Shown one piece after another: positions 1-5,526 of a DNA stretch of 5,943 nucleotides. Source of the DNA: an archaeon (GTDB taxonomy: Archaea; Asgardarchaeota; Hermodarchaeia; Hermodarchaeales; Hermodarchaeaceae). Numbering within the stretch: position 1 is the first letter of the stretch; the number at the start of each line of letters is the position of its first letter. Made by a program: the position numbers and the translations under genes. The notes beneath the pieces are model-generated. The model did not search any database and was not told the origin of the DNA. It saw nothing but the letters and a program-made list of their open reading frames with translations. The stretch lies in NCBI GenBank assembly GCA_016550415.1, contig JABXGU010000065.1, positions 1-5,943 of the forward strand, in the 5' to 3' direction.

Positions 1-49
1 AATACTCTCCAATCTAATTTAACCTAAAGTGAAATGGAGAATCGTGCTT

Positions 50-1249
50 ATGCGTGTTACTAGTATACCTCAAAGACGCTTTAAAATGCGACAAGAACAG
101 CTAGGCAGAAGACTAGCTAAAGATAGGGTAAAACACTTCATTGTCTTTAATCCAATAAATATCGATTATCTGACAGGATTTGTGCACATACCCACAGAAC
201 GCCCTTTTGCTTTGATTGTACAGGAGTCGAAGATTAGTTTCTTTGTTCCAGAGCTGGAAAAACTGCATGTGGAGGAGGAGGTACCATCAGTTTCCCAGAT
301 TGGGACTTACTTTGAGTACCCAGATACTGTACATCCAATGAAACACTTTGCTGAATTCCTCAAGAAGGAGCTTAAAGTCAAAGGCAATTTGGGGGCTGAA
401 TCCCCAGGTAGTTCTGGGAGATGGGGCTATGAAGGCCCGAAACTGGAGGATGTTCTTGGCTTCACTGTGAAGGTGCTTTCAAACTTGATTACGGATATGC
501 GTATTATCAAGGATGAGGATGAACTAAAGTGCATTAGGGAATCAGCTGTATGGGGAAATGTGGCACACAGACTCCTTCAAGAAAAAACTGTAGCGGGTGC
601 AAATGAAACAGAAGTATCAATAGCTGCATCATTGGAAGCATCAATGGCAATGCGCAAGACACTGGGACCTTCCTATCGTTCACATGGATCAGGTGGGCTT
701 TCAGCTTCAGCTGGATACCGTGGTCAAATCGGTACTTACTCTGCAATTCCCCATGCAATGAATCGGAATGCTGTGTTTCAGGTGGGTGATACCCTCGTTA
801 CTGGAGCAAGCGCCAATGTTGCTGGTTATTACTCTGAATTGGAACGAACCATGTTCATTGGACAACCAAGTATTAAGCAACGAAAATATTTTGGAATAAT
901 GACGGAGGCACAAGATGCAGCGTTCAACGCCTTTGCTCCTGGAAAACCCTGTTCTACAGTTGACAAGGCGACTCGAGCTGTTTTCAAGGAGCATGGTGTC
1001 ATCAATTTGGTCCAGCACCATACAGGTCACTCCATTGGTCTTGAGGGACATGAGAAACCATTTCTAGACATAGGAATGAATGAAATAATGAAGCCAGGGA
1101 TGGTCTTTACTGTTGAGCCAGGCATCTATGATCGTTCGATTGGTGGCTTCCGACATTCAGACACAATTGTCATAACTGGGGATGGCATGGAGCGAATAAC
1201 AAACTATCCACGGGATATCGAGTCTCTAATAATTGAAGAGAAACATTGA
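50..1249 (+). CDS. M24 family creatinase/Xaa-Pro aminopeptidase-fold protein, metal ligands altered
   Basis: A 399-residue two-domain protein of the M24 (pita-bread) family, predicted cytosolic. The N-terminal creatinase-like domain (about residues 8-150) has NPINIDYLTGF, the usual NPxNIxYLTGF signature. The catalytic fold spans about 155-399, with GHSIG (His327), GHEKP (His334) and VEPGIY (Glu356). Of the five classical dinuclear-metal ligands (Asp, Asp, His, Glu, Glu), only the His and first Glu remain. The first Asp aligns with Gly252, the second with Glu263 in GYYSELERT, and the last Glu with Ser370 in GFRHSDT. From memory, SELERT and GFRHSDT mark a recurrent M24 subgroup usually labelled Xaa-Pro peptidase, so this is not a degraded copy. 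Substrate is unknown; peptidase, creatinase-like or other amidohydrolase activity is possible. I chose the ATG at 50 because GGAG lies 10 bases upstream; GTG 29 and ATG 86 are alternatives. The gene is convergent with amrS. Confidence 0.9.
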   Translation: MRVTSIPQRRFKMRQEQLGRRLAKDRVKHFIVFNPINIDYLTGFVHIPTERPFALIVQESKISFFVPELEKLHVEEEVPSVSQIGTYFEYPDTVHPMKHFAEFLKKELKVKGNLGAESPGSSGRWGYEGPKLEDVLGFTVKVLSNLITDMRIIKDEDELKCIRESAVWGNVAHRLLQEKTVAGANETEVSIAASLEASMAMRKTLGPSYRSHGSGGLSASAGYRGQIGTYSAIPHAMNRNAVFQVGDTLVTGASANVAGYYSELERTMFIGQPSIKQRKYFGIMTEAQDAAFNAFAPGKPCSTVDKATRAVFKEHGVINLVQHHTGHSIGLEGHEKPFLDIGMNEIMKPGMVFTVEPGIYDRSIGGFRHSDTIVITGDGMERITNYPRDIESLIIEEKH

Positions 1250-1260
1250 GAAGTTATTCT

Positions 1261-1266
1261 AAAAAA
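1261..1266 (-). terminator. candidate oligo-T terminator of amrS
   Basis: On the minus strand, the 86-base gap after the amrS stop holds a TTTT (1329-1332), a pyrimidine-rich tract and a T6 run here. Archaeal RNA polymerase often stops at such T-tracts without a hairpin. The M24 gene has no equivalent T-run on the plus strand in this gap. An imperfect inverted repeat (about 1253-1261 with 1298-1307, one bulge) surrounds the area but is AT-rich and weak. Confidence 0.3.
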
Positions 1267-1335
1267 GATCAATAATAGAAAGAAAGTTACCTCTAGTTAG
1301 AATCAACATATTCTCTGGTATATTGTAGAAAAGGT

Positions 1336-2367
1336 TCATTCAGATTTCTGGTTTGATTGTGGAAGAATAATGGGGATTGGTAGATTACAAGTTGGACAAT
1401 GTCCCTCTCTTGTAAGGTGAACAGAACTAGTATTGAAACCTAAACGTTCAATGAGTAAAGCTCCGCAATTATGGCATACTGTTTGAGCCCTATCGTGCCC
1501 TGGAACATTTCCTAGGTAAATGTACTTTAGACCCGCTTGTGTTGCAGCTTCTGCTGCAGCTTCAAGGGTAGCAATCGGGGTGGGATCCAATTCGCGCATT
1601 TTATAGTGGGGATAGAAGCGAAGTAGATGAAGGGGAGTCAATTCACCTAATTCTTTCACAATCCAACGGGATAGAGTTTCAGTTCCTTCAGCTGAATCGC
1701 CTTTATTGGTGACGAGAAGATTTGTGATTTCAAGATGCATGTTTGCTGCCTTCATTGATTTTAGGCAAGTATAGATTGGTTCCACGGAGGGGATACCACA
1801 GAACTGGCGATTAAAATCCGGATCACCATTACCTTTGAAGTTGACAGTAGCTGCATCAAGGTATGGCGAAATTGTCTCGACAGCTTTGGGTGTGAGGTAT
1901 CCATTGGTTACAAAGGTGTTGAAAAGTCCTTGTTCATGAGCGAGTTTAGCGGTGTCATAAGCATATTCGAAGAAGATTGTGGGTTCTGTATAGGTATAGG
2001 AGATACCGCTGCATCCTGATTGGAGAGCCATGTCCACTATCTTTTGTGGTGATAGAGAGTGCCCAGAGATTTCTTTTTCATGACTAATTTGCCAGTTTTG
2101 GCAGAACAAACATTTGAAATAGCAGCCAACTGTCGCTATCGACATAACCAATGAACCGGGATGAAAGTGCCAGAGGGGCTTTTTCTCAATGGGGTCCGGG
2201 TTAGCTGAGCAAGCTTTGCCATATACAAGCGAGTATAATTTGCCCTTTACATTCTTCCGTACTGAGCAGACTCCCACTTTTCCTTCAGGAATGTTGCAAC
2301 CTCTACCACAGAGGTTACATTTTACCTGATTATCCTTCAAGGAATTGTATAGCATTGCTTCATGCAT
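1336..2367 (-). CDS. amrS: AmmeMemoRadiSam system radical SAM enzyme
   Basis: A 343-residue radical SAM enzyme related to the pyruvate formate-lyase activase group. Three cysteine clusters are visible in order. The N-terminal set is C17, C20, C24 and C34 (CNLCGRGC...GVC). The radical SAM CxxxCxxC is C82, C86 and C89 in GCYFKCLFCQNW, which should bind the [4Fe-4S] cluster that cleaves S-adenosylmethionine. A C-terminal zinc-ribbon-like pair, CHNC (298-301) and CPTC (324-327), completes the set. YTEPTIFFEYA at 126-136 is typical of the family. All clusters are intact and the length is normal. The family is named for its genomic association with AMMECR1 and Memo proteins; I know of no firmly settled substrate. 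Neither partner gene is in this window. ATG at 2367 is supported by a strong GGAGGAG at 2375-2381. The gene is divergent from the small acidic protein. Confidence 0.95.
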   Translation of the reverse strand: MHEAMLYNSLKDNQVKCNLCGRGCNIPEGKVGVCSVRKNVKGKLYSLVYGKACSANPDPIEKKPLWHFHPGSLVMSIATVGCYFKCLFCQNWQISHEKEISGHSLSPQKIVDMALQSGCSGISYTYTEPTIFFEYAYDTAKLAHEQGLFNTFVTNGYLTPKAVETISPYLDAATVNFKGNGDPDFNRQFCGIPSVEPIYTCLKSMKAANMHLEITNLLVTNKGDSAEGTETLSRWIVKELGELTPLHLLRFYPHYKMRELDPTPIATLEAAAEAATQAGLKYIYLGNVPGHDRAQTVCHNCGALLIERLGFNTSSVHLTREGHCPTCNLPIPIILPQSNQKSE

Positions 2368-2374
2368 TCTTTTG

Positions 2375-2381
2375 CTCCTCC
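2375..2381 (-). promoter_or_regulatory. Shine-Dalgarno sequence of amrS
   Basis: The minus strand reads GGAGGAG here, seven bases before the ATG at 2367. It is the strongest SD in the window and fixes the amrS start. Confidence 0.75.
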
Positions 2382-2389
2382 GTTAACTT

Positions 2390-2407
2390 ACTCATTGCGT
2401 AATGAGT
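2390..2407. repeat. 18-bp palindrome ACTCATT-GCGT-AATGAGT upstream of amrS
   Basis: A perfect 7-bp inverted repeat around a 4-base GCGT centre, nine bases upstream of the amrS SD. It could be a repressor operator just downstream of the amrS transcription start, or a small hairpin in the amrS leader. Its symmetry is seen directly; its function is inferred. Confidence 0.55.
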
Positions 2408-2410
2408 TGG

Positions 2411-2455
2411 CTCAATCAGTTATCCTCTGTTCAGTTGGATAATATTAGAATTGAG
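2411..2455. repeat. nested interrupted inverted repeats in the amrS divergent promoter region
   Basis: The outer arms CTCAAT (2411-2416) and ATTGAG (2450-2455) enclose inner arms TTATCC (2420-2425) and GGATAA (2437-2442) around an 11-base spacer. The two pairs are centred two bases apart, so the element could fold as a stem with an internal loop or serve as a dimer-binding site. It overlaps the best TATA-like box for amrS. Confidence 0.4.
2440..2448 (-). promoter_or_regulatory. candidate TATA box for amrS
   Basis: The minus strand reads CTAATATTA. With usual archaeal spacing, transcription would start near 2415-2420, giving a leader of about 50 bases that contains the 18-bp palindrome and the SD. 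The box was picked by eye; the whole gap is AT-rich. Confidence 0.3.
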
Positions 2456-2506
2456 ATTAAAAATTGCACCTAGATGGTCTATTTATCTTTGCGAAGACAT
2501 CGCATG

Positions 2507-2526
2507 TACTCTTAAAGAAGAGAGTA
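2507..2526. repeat. inverted repeat TACTCT-N8-AGAGTA upstream of the small acidic gene
   Basis: Perfect 6-bp arms at 2507-2512 and 2521-2526. It can also fold as CTCTT-AAAG-AAGAG. A shorter GCGA-N5-TCGC repeat sits just before it at 2491-2503. Both lie on the side of the gap nearer the plus-strand gene. Confidence 0.35.
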
Positions 2527-2535
2527 ATTGCTTTT

Positions 2536-2556
2536 GATAATCTGGCAAGAGAATGA
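2536..2556 (+). repeat. upstream motif GATA-N2-CTGGCAAG-N2-AATGA, copy 1
   Basis: This sequence recurs with small spacing changes at 2908-2925, upstream of the next gene. Here it ends 51 bases before the TTG start of the acidic protein. A shared control element or an old duplication is possible; with only two copies, chance is not excluded. Confidence 0.3.
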
Positions 2557-2607
2557 CCAGCATCTTAATATGATAGAAAAAGAGCGGAAATATGGGAGTG
2601 AAAATTA

Positions 2608-2874
2608 TTGCCCAAATATGAGCTTGGTGAATTAGAGATTACAGACCATGAAAGCGAAACACTTACTGGAGCATTCGGACTTGAGGAGGAACGATTTAAA
2701 GAAATTTTAGACATCGCTGAAGAAGCATGGCAAACTGAAGAGACCGTCTCCGAAAGTGTCGAACTCTTAGCTAAAAAACTGAAGGGTTCTGAGCTTGTCG
2801 TTGGACTATTAGTCCTTGGGCGAATATGGAAAGAAGAAGATGACAAGTTCGAAGAAGAGAAAGACACCGATTAA
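2608..2874 (+). CDS. small highly acidic helical protein, function unknown
   Basis: An 88-residue protein that I do not recognise. It has 27 Asp/Glu against 10 Lys/Arg, a net charge of about -17, and is probably mostly alpha-helical: an amphipathic helix around residues 25-41, a second around 46-59, then a hydrophobic stretch (ELVVGLLVLGRIW, 62-74) and a charged tail. There is no signal peptide, Cys or metal motif. The hydrophobic stretch is too short and charge-flanked for a confident membrane helix; it more likely packs against a partner. The start is TTG at 2608, with GGGAG at 2594-2598 nine bases upstream. There is no in-frame ATG, and the nearby ATG at 2592 runs into a stop within ten codons. 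It is divergent from amrS and 94 bases upstream of the YdjM-like gene. An opposite-strand Ser-rich frame over the same stretch looks like a shadow. Confidence 0.75.
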   Translation: MPKYELGELEITDHESETLTGAFGLEEERFKEILDIAEEAWQTEETVSESVELLAKKLKGSELVVGLLVLGRIWKEEDDKFEEEKDTD

Positions 2875-2907
2875 CAACAGGAAATCCGCATTGTCATCAT
2901 ATCAAAA

Positions 2908-2925
2908 GATAGCTGGCAAGAATGA
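2908..2925 (+). repeat. upstream motif GATA-N1-CTGGCAAG-AATGA, copy 2
   Basis: Second copy of the motif at 2536-2556. It ends 43 bases before the ATG of the YdjM-like gene, so both copies sit at a similar distance from a start codon on the same strand. Confidence 0.3.
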
Positions 2926-2968
2926 AAAGAAAAATTAGTTTGATTGTCCTAACATATTATGAATTTAG

Positions 2969-3475
2969 ATGCCTTTTACACCATACCACTGGGGACCAAG
3001 CTTACTCATCGGACTACTGTTATTCCCATTCCTTGATTTACCTTGTCTTATAATTGCCAGCGTCATTGTAGACATCGAACCATTAGTCATAATGATGCAA
3101 GGTGGATTCCCACTTCACGGTTTCTTCCACACCTATCTTGGAGCAACACTTGCTGGATTAGCCTTAATTCCAATCGTATACCTCCTACGGAATCTCTTTG
3201 CTTCAATAATCAATCTCTTCGGCTTGAAACAACCGACATCCTTGGTCAAGATTTCCGCAACTTCTCTGATAGGTACTAATTTTCATGTTTTTTTAGATTC
3301 GTTTCTTTATTCAGAAATGCAACCATTCTTCCCACTTGTTGCCAATCCATTTTATGGGCTACTGGTATCTAGCCAAATTTACTTGTTCTGTATTGTCTCC
3401 TTTATAGCCGCAGTTCCAGTCTATGTGTTCCATGTCTGGCGAACTTGGAAAAGCCATGATTTGATGGCGCACTAG
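2969..3475 (+). CDS. YdjM-like (metal-dependent hydrolase family) membrane protein
   Basis: A 168-residue integral membrane protein matching, by motif, the YdjM/LexA-binding, inner-membrane-bound hydrolase family. It opens with MPFTPYHWGP, typical of the group, and has about four hydrophobic segments (about 11-33, 56-73, 97-112, 132-156). Conserved polar residues sit in or near the membrane: His7, Asp35 and Glu37 (VDIEP), His50 and His54 (LHGFFHTYLG), His106 and Asp110 (HVFLDS), and Glu116 (YSEMQPFFPL). These His/Asp/Glu positions look like a metal site, and the family is annotated as hydrolase on that basis; no substrate is known to me. The tail is basic. No SD precedes the ATG, so the message may be leaderless or nearly so; an AT-rich stretch around 2933-2942 would fit. 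A T7 run follows the stop directly. Confidence 0.82.
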   Translation: MPFTPYHWGPSLLIGLLLFPFLDLPCLIIASVIVDIEPLVIMMQGGFPLHGFFHTYLGATLAGLALIPIVYLLRNLFASIINLFGLKQPTSLVKISATSLIGTNFHVFLDSFLYSEMQPFFPLVANPFYGLLVSSQIYLFCIVSFIAAVPVYVFHVWRTWKSHDLMAH

Positions 3476-3482
3476 TTTTTTT
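3476..3482 (+). terminator. T7 run directly after the YdjM-like stop codon
   Basis: Seven consecutive T residues begin at the base after the TAG stop (3473-3475). No stem precedes them. This fits archaeal intrinsic termination on T-tracts and would separate this gene from the MoaD-like gene, which has its own TATA-like box. Confidence 0.5.
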
Positions 3483-3525
3483 CATTGGATTTCAGATGTG
3501 ATAAGACCATAGGATTATAGTGACA

Positions 3526-3535
3526 TTTATAATAA
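3526..3535 (+). promoter_or_regulatory. candidate archaeal TATA box for the MoaD/ThiS-like gene
   Basis: TTTATAATAA is centred about 33 bases before the ATG at 3563. Standard spacing puts the transcription start near 3555-3558, so the leader would be very short. This is the clearest TATA-like match in the window. It also means that AAGGA (3548-3552) may lie upstream of the message and not act as an SD. Confidence 0.5.
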
Positions 3536-3562
3536 CACACAATTCTCAAGGAAACCGATTAT

Positions 3563-3856
3563 ATGCAGATTACTGTTCGTTACCTTAGCATTATCAGAGA
3601 GATTACAGGAACACGTGAAGAAAGAATCAAAGCGCGAGAGGGTTCAACTGTAGAAGACTTAATTGGAATCCTCATTGAGAAATATGGAGAAGCCTTTCGC
3701 CGGATTTCTCTCTCTGGAAGGGAGAGCAGAGGCCTACAAATTGTCTATTTCCTGAACGGACAGAATATCAAAGCCCTTGATGACTTTAAAACAAAGATAC
3801 CAAATGGAAGCGAATTAGTAATAATTCCCCCAGTGGCTGGCGGCAGTATAGGCTAG
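3563..3856 (+). CDS. MoaD/ThiS family beta-grasp protein with residues after the diglycine
   Basis: A 97-residue ubiquitin-like protein of the MoaD/ThiS/SAMP type, predicted cytosolic. It shows the beginning strand MQITVRYLSIIREITG, the helix after GSTVEDLIGILIEKYG, the FLNGQNI strand and the ending LVIIPPVAGG. Family members carry sulfur as a C-terminal thiocarboxylate for molybdopterin, tungstopterin, thiamine or tRNA thiolation, or are conjugated to proteins. This one continues SIG after the diglycine (Gly93-Gly94), so it would need trimming by a protease such as a JAMM/MPN enzyme before activation by an E1/MoeB-type enzyme. No other cofactor gene is adjacent, so the pathway is open. AAGGA lies ten bases upstream of the ATG, and a TATA-like box lies before that. 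The stop overlaps the stop of the convergent gene. Confidence 0.9.
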   Translation: MQITVRYLSIIREITGTREERIKAREGSTVEDLIGILIEKYGEAFRRISLSGRESRGLQIVYFLNGQNIKALDDFKTKIPNGSELVIIPPVAGGSIG

Positions 3857-3860
3857 CCTA
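3849..3860. repeat. 12-bp perfect palindrome TAGGCTAGCCTA over two convergent stop codons
   Basis: The palindrome contains CTAG (3853-3856), in which the plus-strand TAG (3854-3856) and minus-strand TAG (3853-3855) overlap. The two messages therefore have complementary 3' ends. There is no T-tract on either strand close by. Confidence 0.6.
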
Positions 3861-4797
3861 GCTTGCCTGGATCATCATAGTGCGGATTTTCTTGATGGAT
3901 TTGGTTAATTAAATCTGGATAGAAAATATCAGTATAGCCCAAGGCTTTTGAGATGTATCCCATTTTTCTTAGAACTGGTATAAACGCTAATGTTGATTCT
4001 GCGTATTCTTTTGGTAAGCTGGCACAATATTTTGGTGAAACCCGAAAAACCCGTAACAGAAATTCTTCGTCAACTATTCCGATTTCTTTGGTGGCTAACT
4101 TAACAGCTTCTTGTGGGTTGTTCCGAATCATATTATTTGCCTCTTCGTGCAACAGTAAGAAATCTGAAAGAATTTCAGAAGTATTCTTGATGAAGTCAAG
4201 TGTTGCTACGATTCCATAACTGGGATTATATGGCCAAATTCTATGGGGTGGAATCACTATTCTTGCATCTAGAAACTTTGACGCTAATATTGCTAGGGGT
4301 GGCGTTCCGCATCCACATGCCACAACCTTATCCTCCAAAGCCTCCAGAATAAAGTCAGCCCAACGAAAGTTCTTGACTTCAACCTTTTTTGTTAATCCTG
4401 CACCATCGATTAACCATCTTAGAATTACATCATGAATTGAGCCTTCGGAGGGAGTTCCGATTGCACATCCTTTGAATTGATTAAGTGTACCATCTATGGT
4501 GCCAATCTCTTCGAATGTTTGATATTCTTTTGATGCTATCAAAACAGTACCCTCAATATGACCACCTGCAACACACTGAATCTTCAAACCGTGATCTATC
4601 CCAATCATTGCAGGAGGCAGACCAATATAACCGAGGTCCAGCTCACCTTTGAAGAATGATTGAACCATTGCAGGACCGGTTGGGAAAAGCCTCCATTCTG
4701 CTTCAATACCCAGTCGTTTGGGAATCCAATTTCCACCTTTAATGATGAAAGCAGTATGATAAGCAGTTGATAGATATCCAATGGTTATCCTGTTCAT
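3853..4797 (-). CDS. NitT/TauT-type (NMT1/THI5-like) substrate-binding-fold protein without signal peptide
   Basis: A 314-residue type 2 periplasmic-binding fold, closest by motif to nitrate/sulfonate/taurine and NMT1/THI5-like proteins. The start ITIGYLSTAYHTAF is the first strand and ligand loop, followed by FPTGPAMVQSFFKGELDLGYIGLPPAM, the usual probe of gene-dose and binding cleft, and GGHIEGTV with His80. The hinge region has CGCGTPP with Cys161 and Cys163. There is no signal peptide, lipobox or transmembrane anchor, so it is probably cytosolic, and no permease or ATPase gene is adjacent. It could be a ligand sensor, an orphan binding protein or an enzyme, as the THI5 precedent shows is possible for this fold. 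ATG 4797 starts exactly at the family's first strand and lies about 31 bases after a TATA-like stretch (4822-4834); ATG 4812 would add five residues. No clear SD. Confidence 0.85.
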   Translation of the reverse strand: MNRITIGYLSTAYHTAFIIKGGNWIPKRLGIEAEWRLFPTGPAMVQSFFKGELDLGYIGLPPAMIGIDHGLKIQCVAGGHIEGTVLIASKEYQTFEEIGTIDGTLNQFKGCAIGTPSEGSIHDVILRWLIDGAGLTKKVEVKNFRWADFILEALEDKVVACGCGTPPLAILASKFLDARIVIPPHRIWPYNPSYGIVATLDFIKNTSEILSDFLLLHEEANNMIRNNPQEAVKLATKEIGIVDEEFLLRVFRVSPKYCASLPKEYAESTLAFIPVLRKMGYISKALGYTDIFYPDLINQIHQENPHYDDPGKLG

Positions 4798-4915
4798 CTT
4801 TCCATATCTCATCTAATTTGCAGCTAAATAATTTCTTCGAGCAGCATATTAGCCAATAGTTTGATTCACTCCTGCTTGTCAAAAGTACCTATTGAGAGTA
4901 TTGGAGAAGCTAGAT

Positions 4916-4936
4916 GCCCCATCGGTCGAATAGGGC
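4916..4936 (-). terminator. stem-loop after the GTPase stop codon
   Basis: On the minus strand this 21-base element folds as an 8-bp stem (GCCCTATT with GATGGGGC, two G-T wobbles) and a 5-base loop, 13 bases after the GTPase stop. The plus-strand version pairs less well, which supports a role in the minus-strand RNA. No T-run follows, so it may protect or define the 3' end and not be a classic terminator. Confidence 0.4.
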
Positions 4937-4949
4937 GAATTTAAAGGTT

Positions 4950-5495
4950 CTAAATCTTTTCAGCAACCTGAACCTTCGAGGTCGAAGTTAAAACAGGATT
5001 ACTATTTTGCATGGCAGAACACAATTTTTCGAATGCCTGCTTCACATTTTCCCCAGATTTTGAGGAACATTGAATATAATCAGAAATATTATTCAAAGTG
5101 CAAAAAGCCTGAATTTCATCAGAAGAAATCCTTTGAGGCAAATCTGCTTTATTCCCAACTAAAACCGTAGCATGCAGCTTTGGAAGATTGATGTAGGATA
5201 AAATACGATTCAGCCATTCTCCACATTCATCCAGGGACTCAGGATTAGCCAAATCAAATACCAGCATTACACCAGAGGCACCACTACAGAAACGGGGCAT
5301 TAAACAACGAAATCTAGAATGTCCACTAAGATCCCAAATGCTCAAACTCACAGGACCCGCATCGCCCATACAAACCTTCTGAGCAAAATTCACACCAATA
5401 GTTGGTGAAACATTGAAAAAATTCTGAAATACAAGACTGTTTACCAAACTTGTTTTCCCAACGTCACTTGCCCCAGCTATCAACACTTTAGCCAT
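4950..5495 (-). CDS. Rab/Ras-like small GTPase
   Basis: A 181-residue GTP-binding switch protein, predicted cytosolic. The five G motifs are present: P-loop GASDVGKT (8-15), switch I Thr32 in SPTIGVNF, WDLSGH (54-59), NKAD (115-118) and the CSSKSG loop (143-148). TIGVNF and LVFDLANPESL point to the Rab/Ras side and not Arf. Two catalytic positions are unusual: the Ras Gln61 equivalent is His59, and the Ras Gly13 equivalent is Asp11. There is no C-terminal Cys for prenylation and no amphipathic N-terminal extension, so membrane attachment, if any, needs a partner. The Ser/Thr/Asn-rich tail (163-175) is probably flexible. I start at the ATG at 5495 because it begins the first strand, MAKVLIAG; the frame continues upstream into the rRNA gene but that part has no GTPase homology. 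No SD; GATTAATC at 5519-5526 may be the TATA element. Confidence 0.93.
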   Translation of the reverse strand: MAKVLIAGASDVGKTSLVNSLVFQNFFNVSPTIGVNFAQKVCMGDAGPVSLSIWDLSGHSRFRCLMPRFCSGASGVMLVFDLANPESLDECGEWLNRILSYINLPKLHATVLVGNKADLPQRISSDEIQAFCTLNNISDYIQCSSKSGENVKQAFEKLCSAMQNSNPVLTSTSKVQVAEKI

Positions 5496-5518
5496 AGGCT
5501 GAAGATGATTAAGAATCA

Positions 5519-5526
5519 GATTAATC
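5519..5526 (-). promoter_or_regulatory. candidate TATA-like element for the GTPase gene
   Basis: GATTAATC is centred about 28 bases before the ATG at 5495, which would give a leaderless message. A second AT stretch (TTTAAG, near 5550) would give a leader of about 30 bases. If neither is used, the gene depends on read-through from the rRNA unit. Confidence 0.25.

Noticed and set aside
534..1051. Minus-strand frames inside the M24 gene
   Set aside because: They are antisense to strongly conserved M24 motifs and show no recognisable domain.
1253..1307. Imperfect inverted repeat between the M24 and amrS genes as a bidirectional terminator
   Set aside because: Only nine AT-rich pairs with a bulge and a loop of more than 30 bases; too weak to call.
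1545..1565. Palindrome-like GCTTCTGCTGCAGCTTC within amrS
   Set aside because: It is explained by Ala/Glu-rich coding (EAAAEAA) in a predicted helix.
2565..2867. Ser-rich 100-residue frame on the minus strand
   Set aside because: It is the reverse of Glu/Lys/Leu-rich codons of the acidic gene; the plus frame has an SD and more protein-like composition.
3043..3279. 78-residue plus-strand frame inside the YdjM-like gene
   Set aside because: Different frame over a conserved membrane protein; composition is not protein-like and no SD is seen.
3953..4219. 88-residue plus-strand frame within the binding-fold gene
   Set aside because: Antisense shadow of a conserved protein with no family match.
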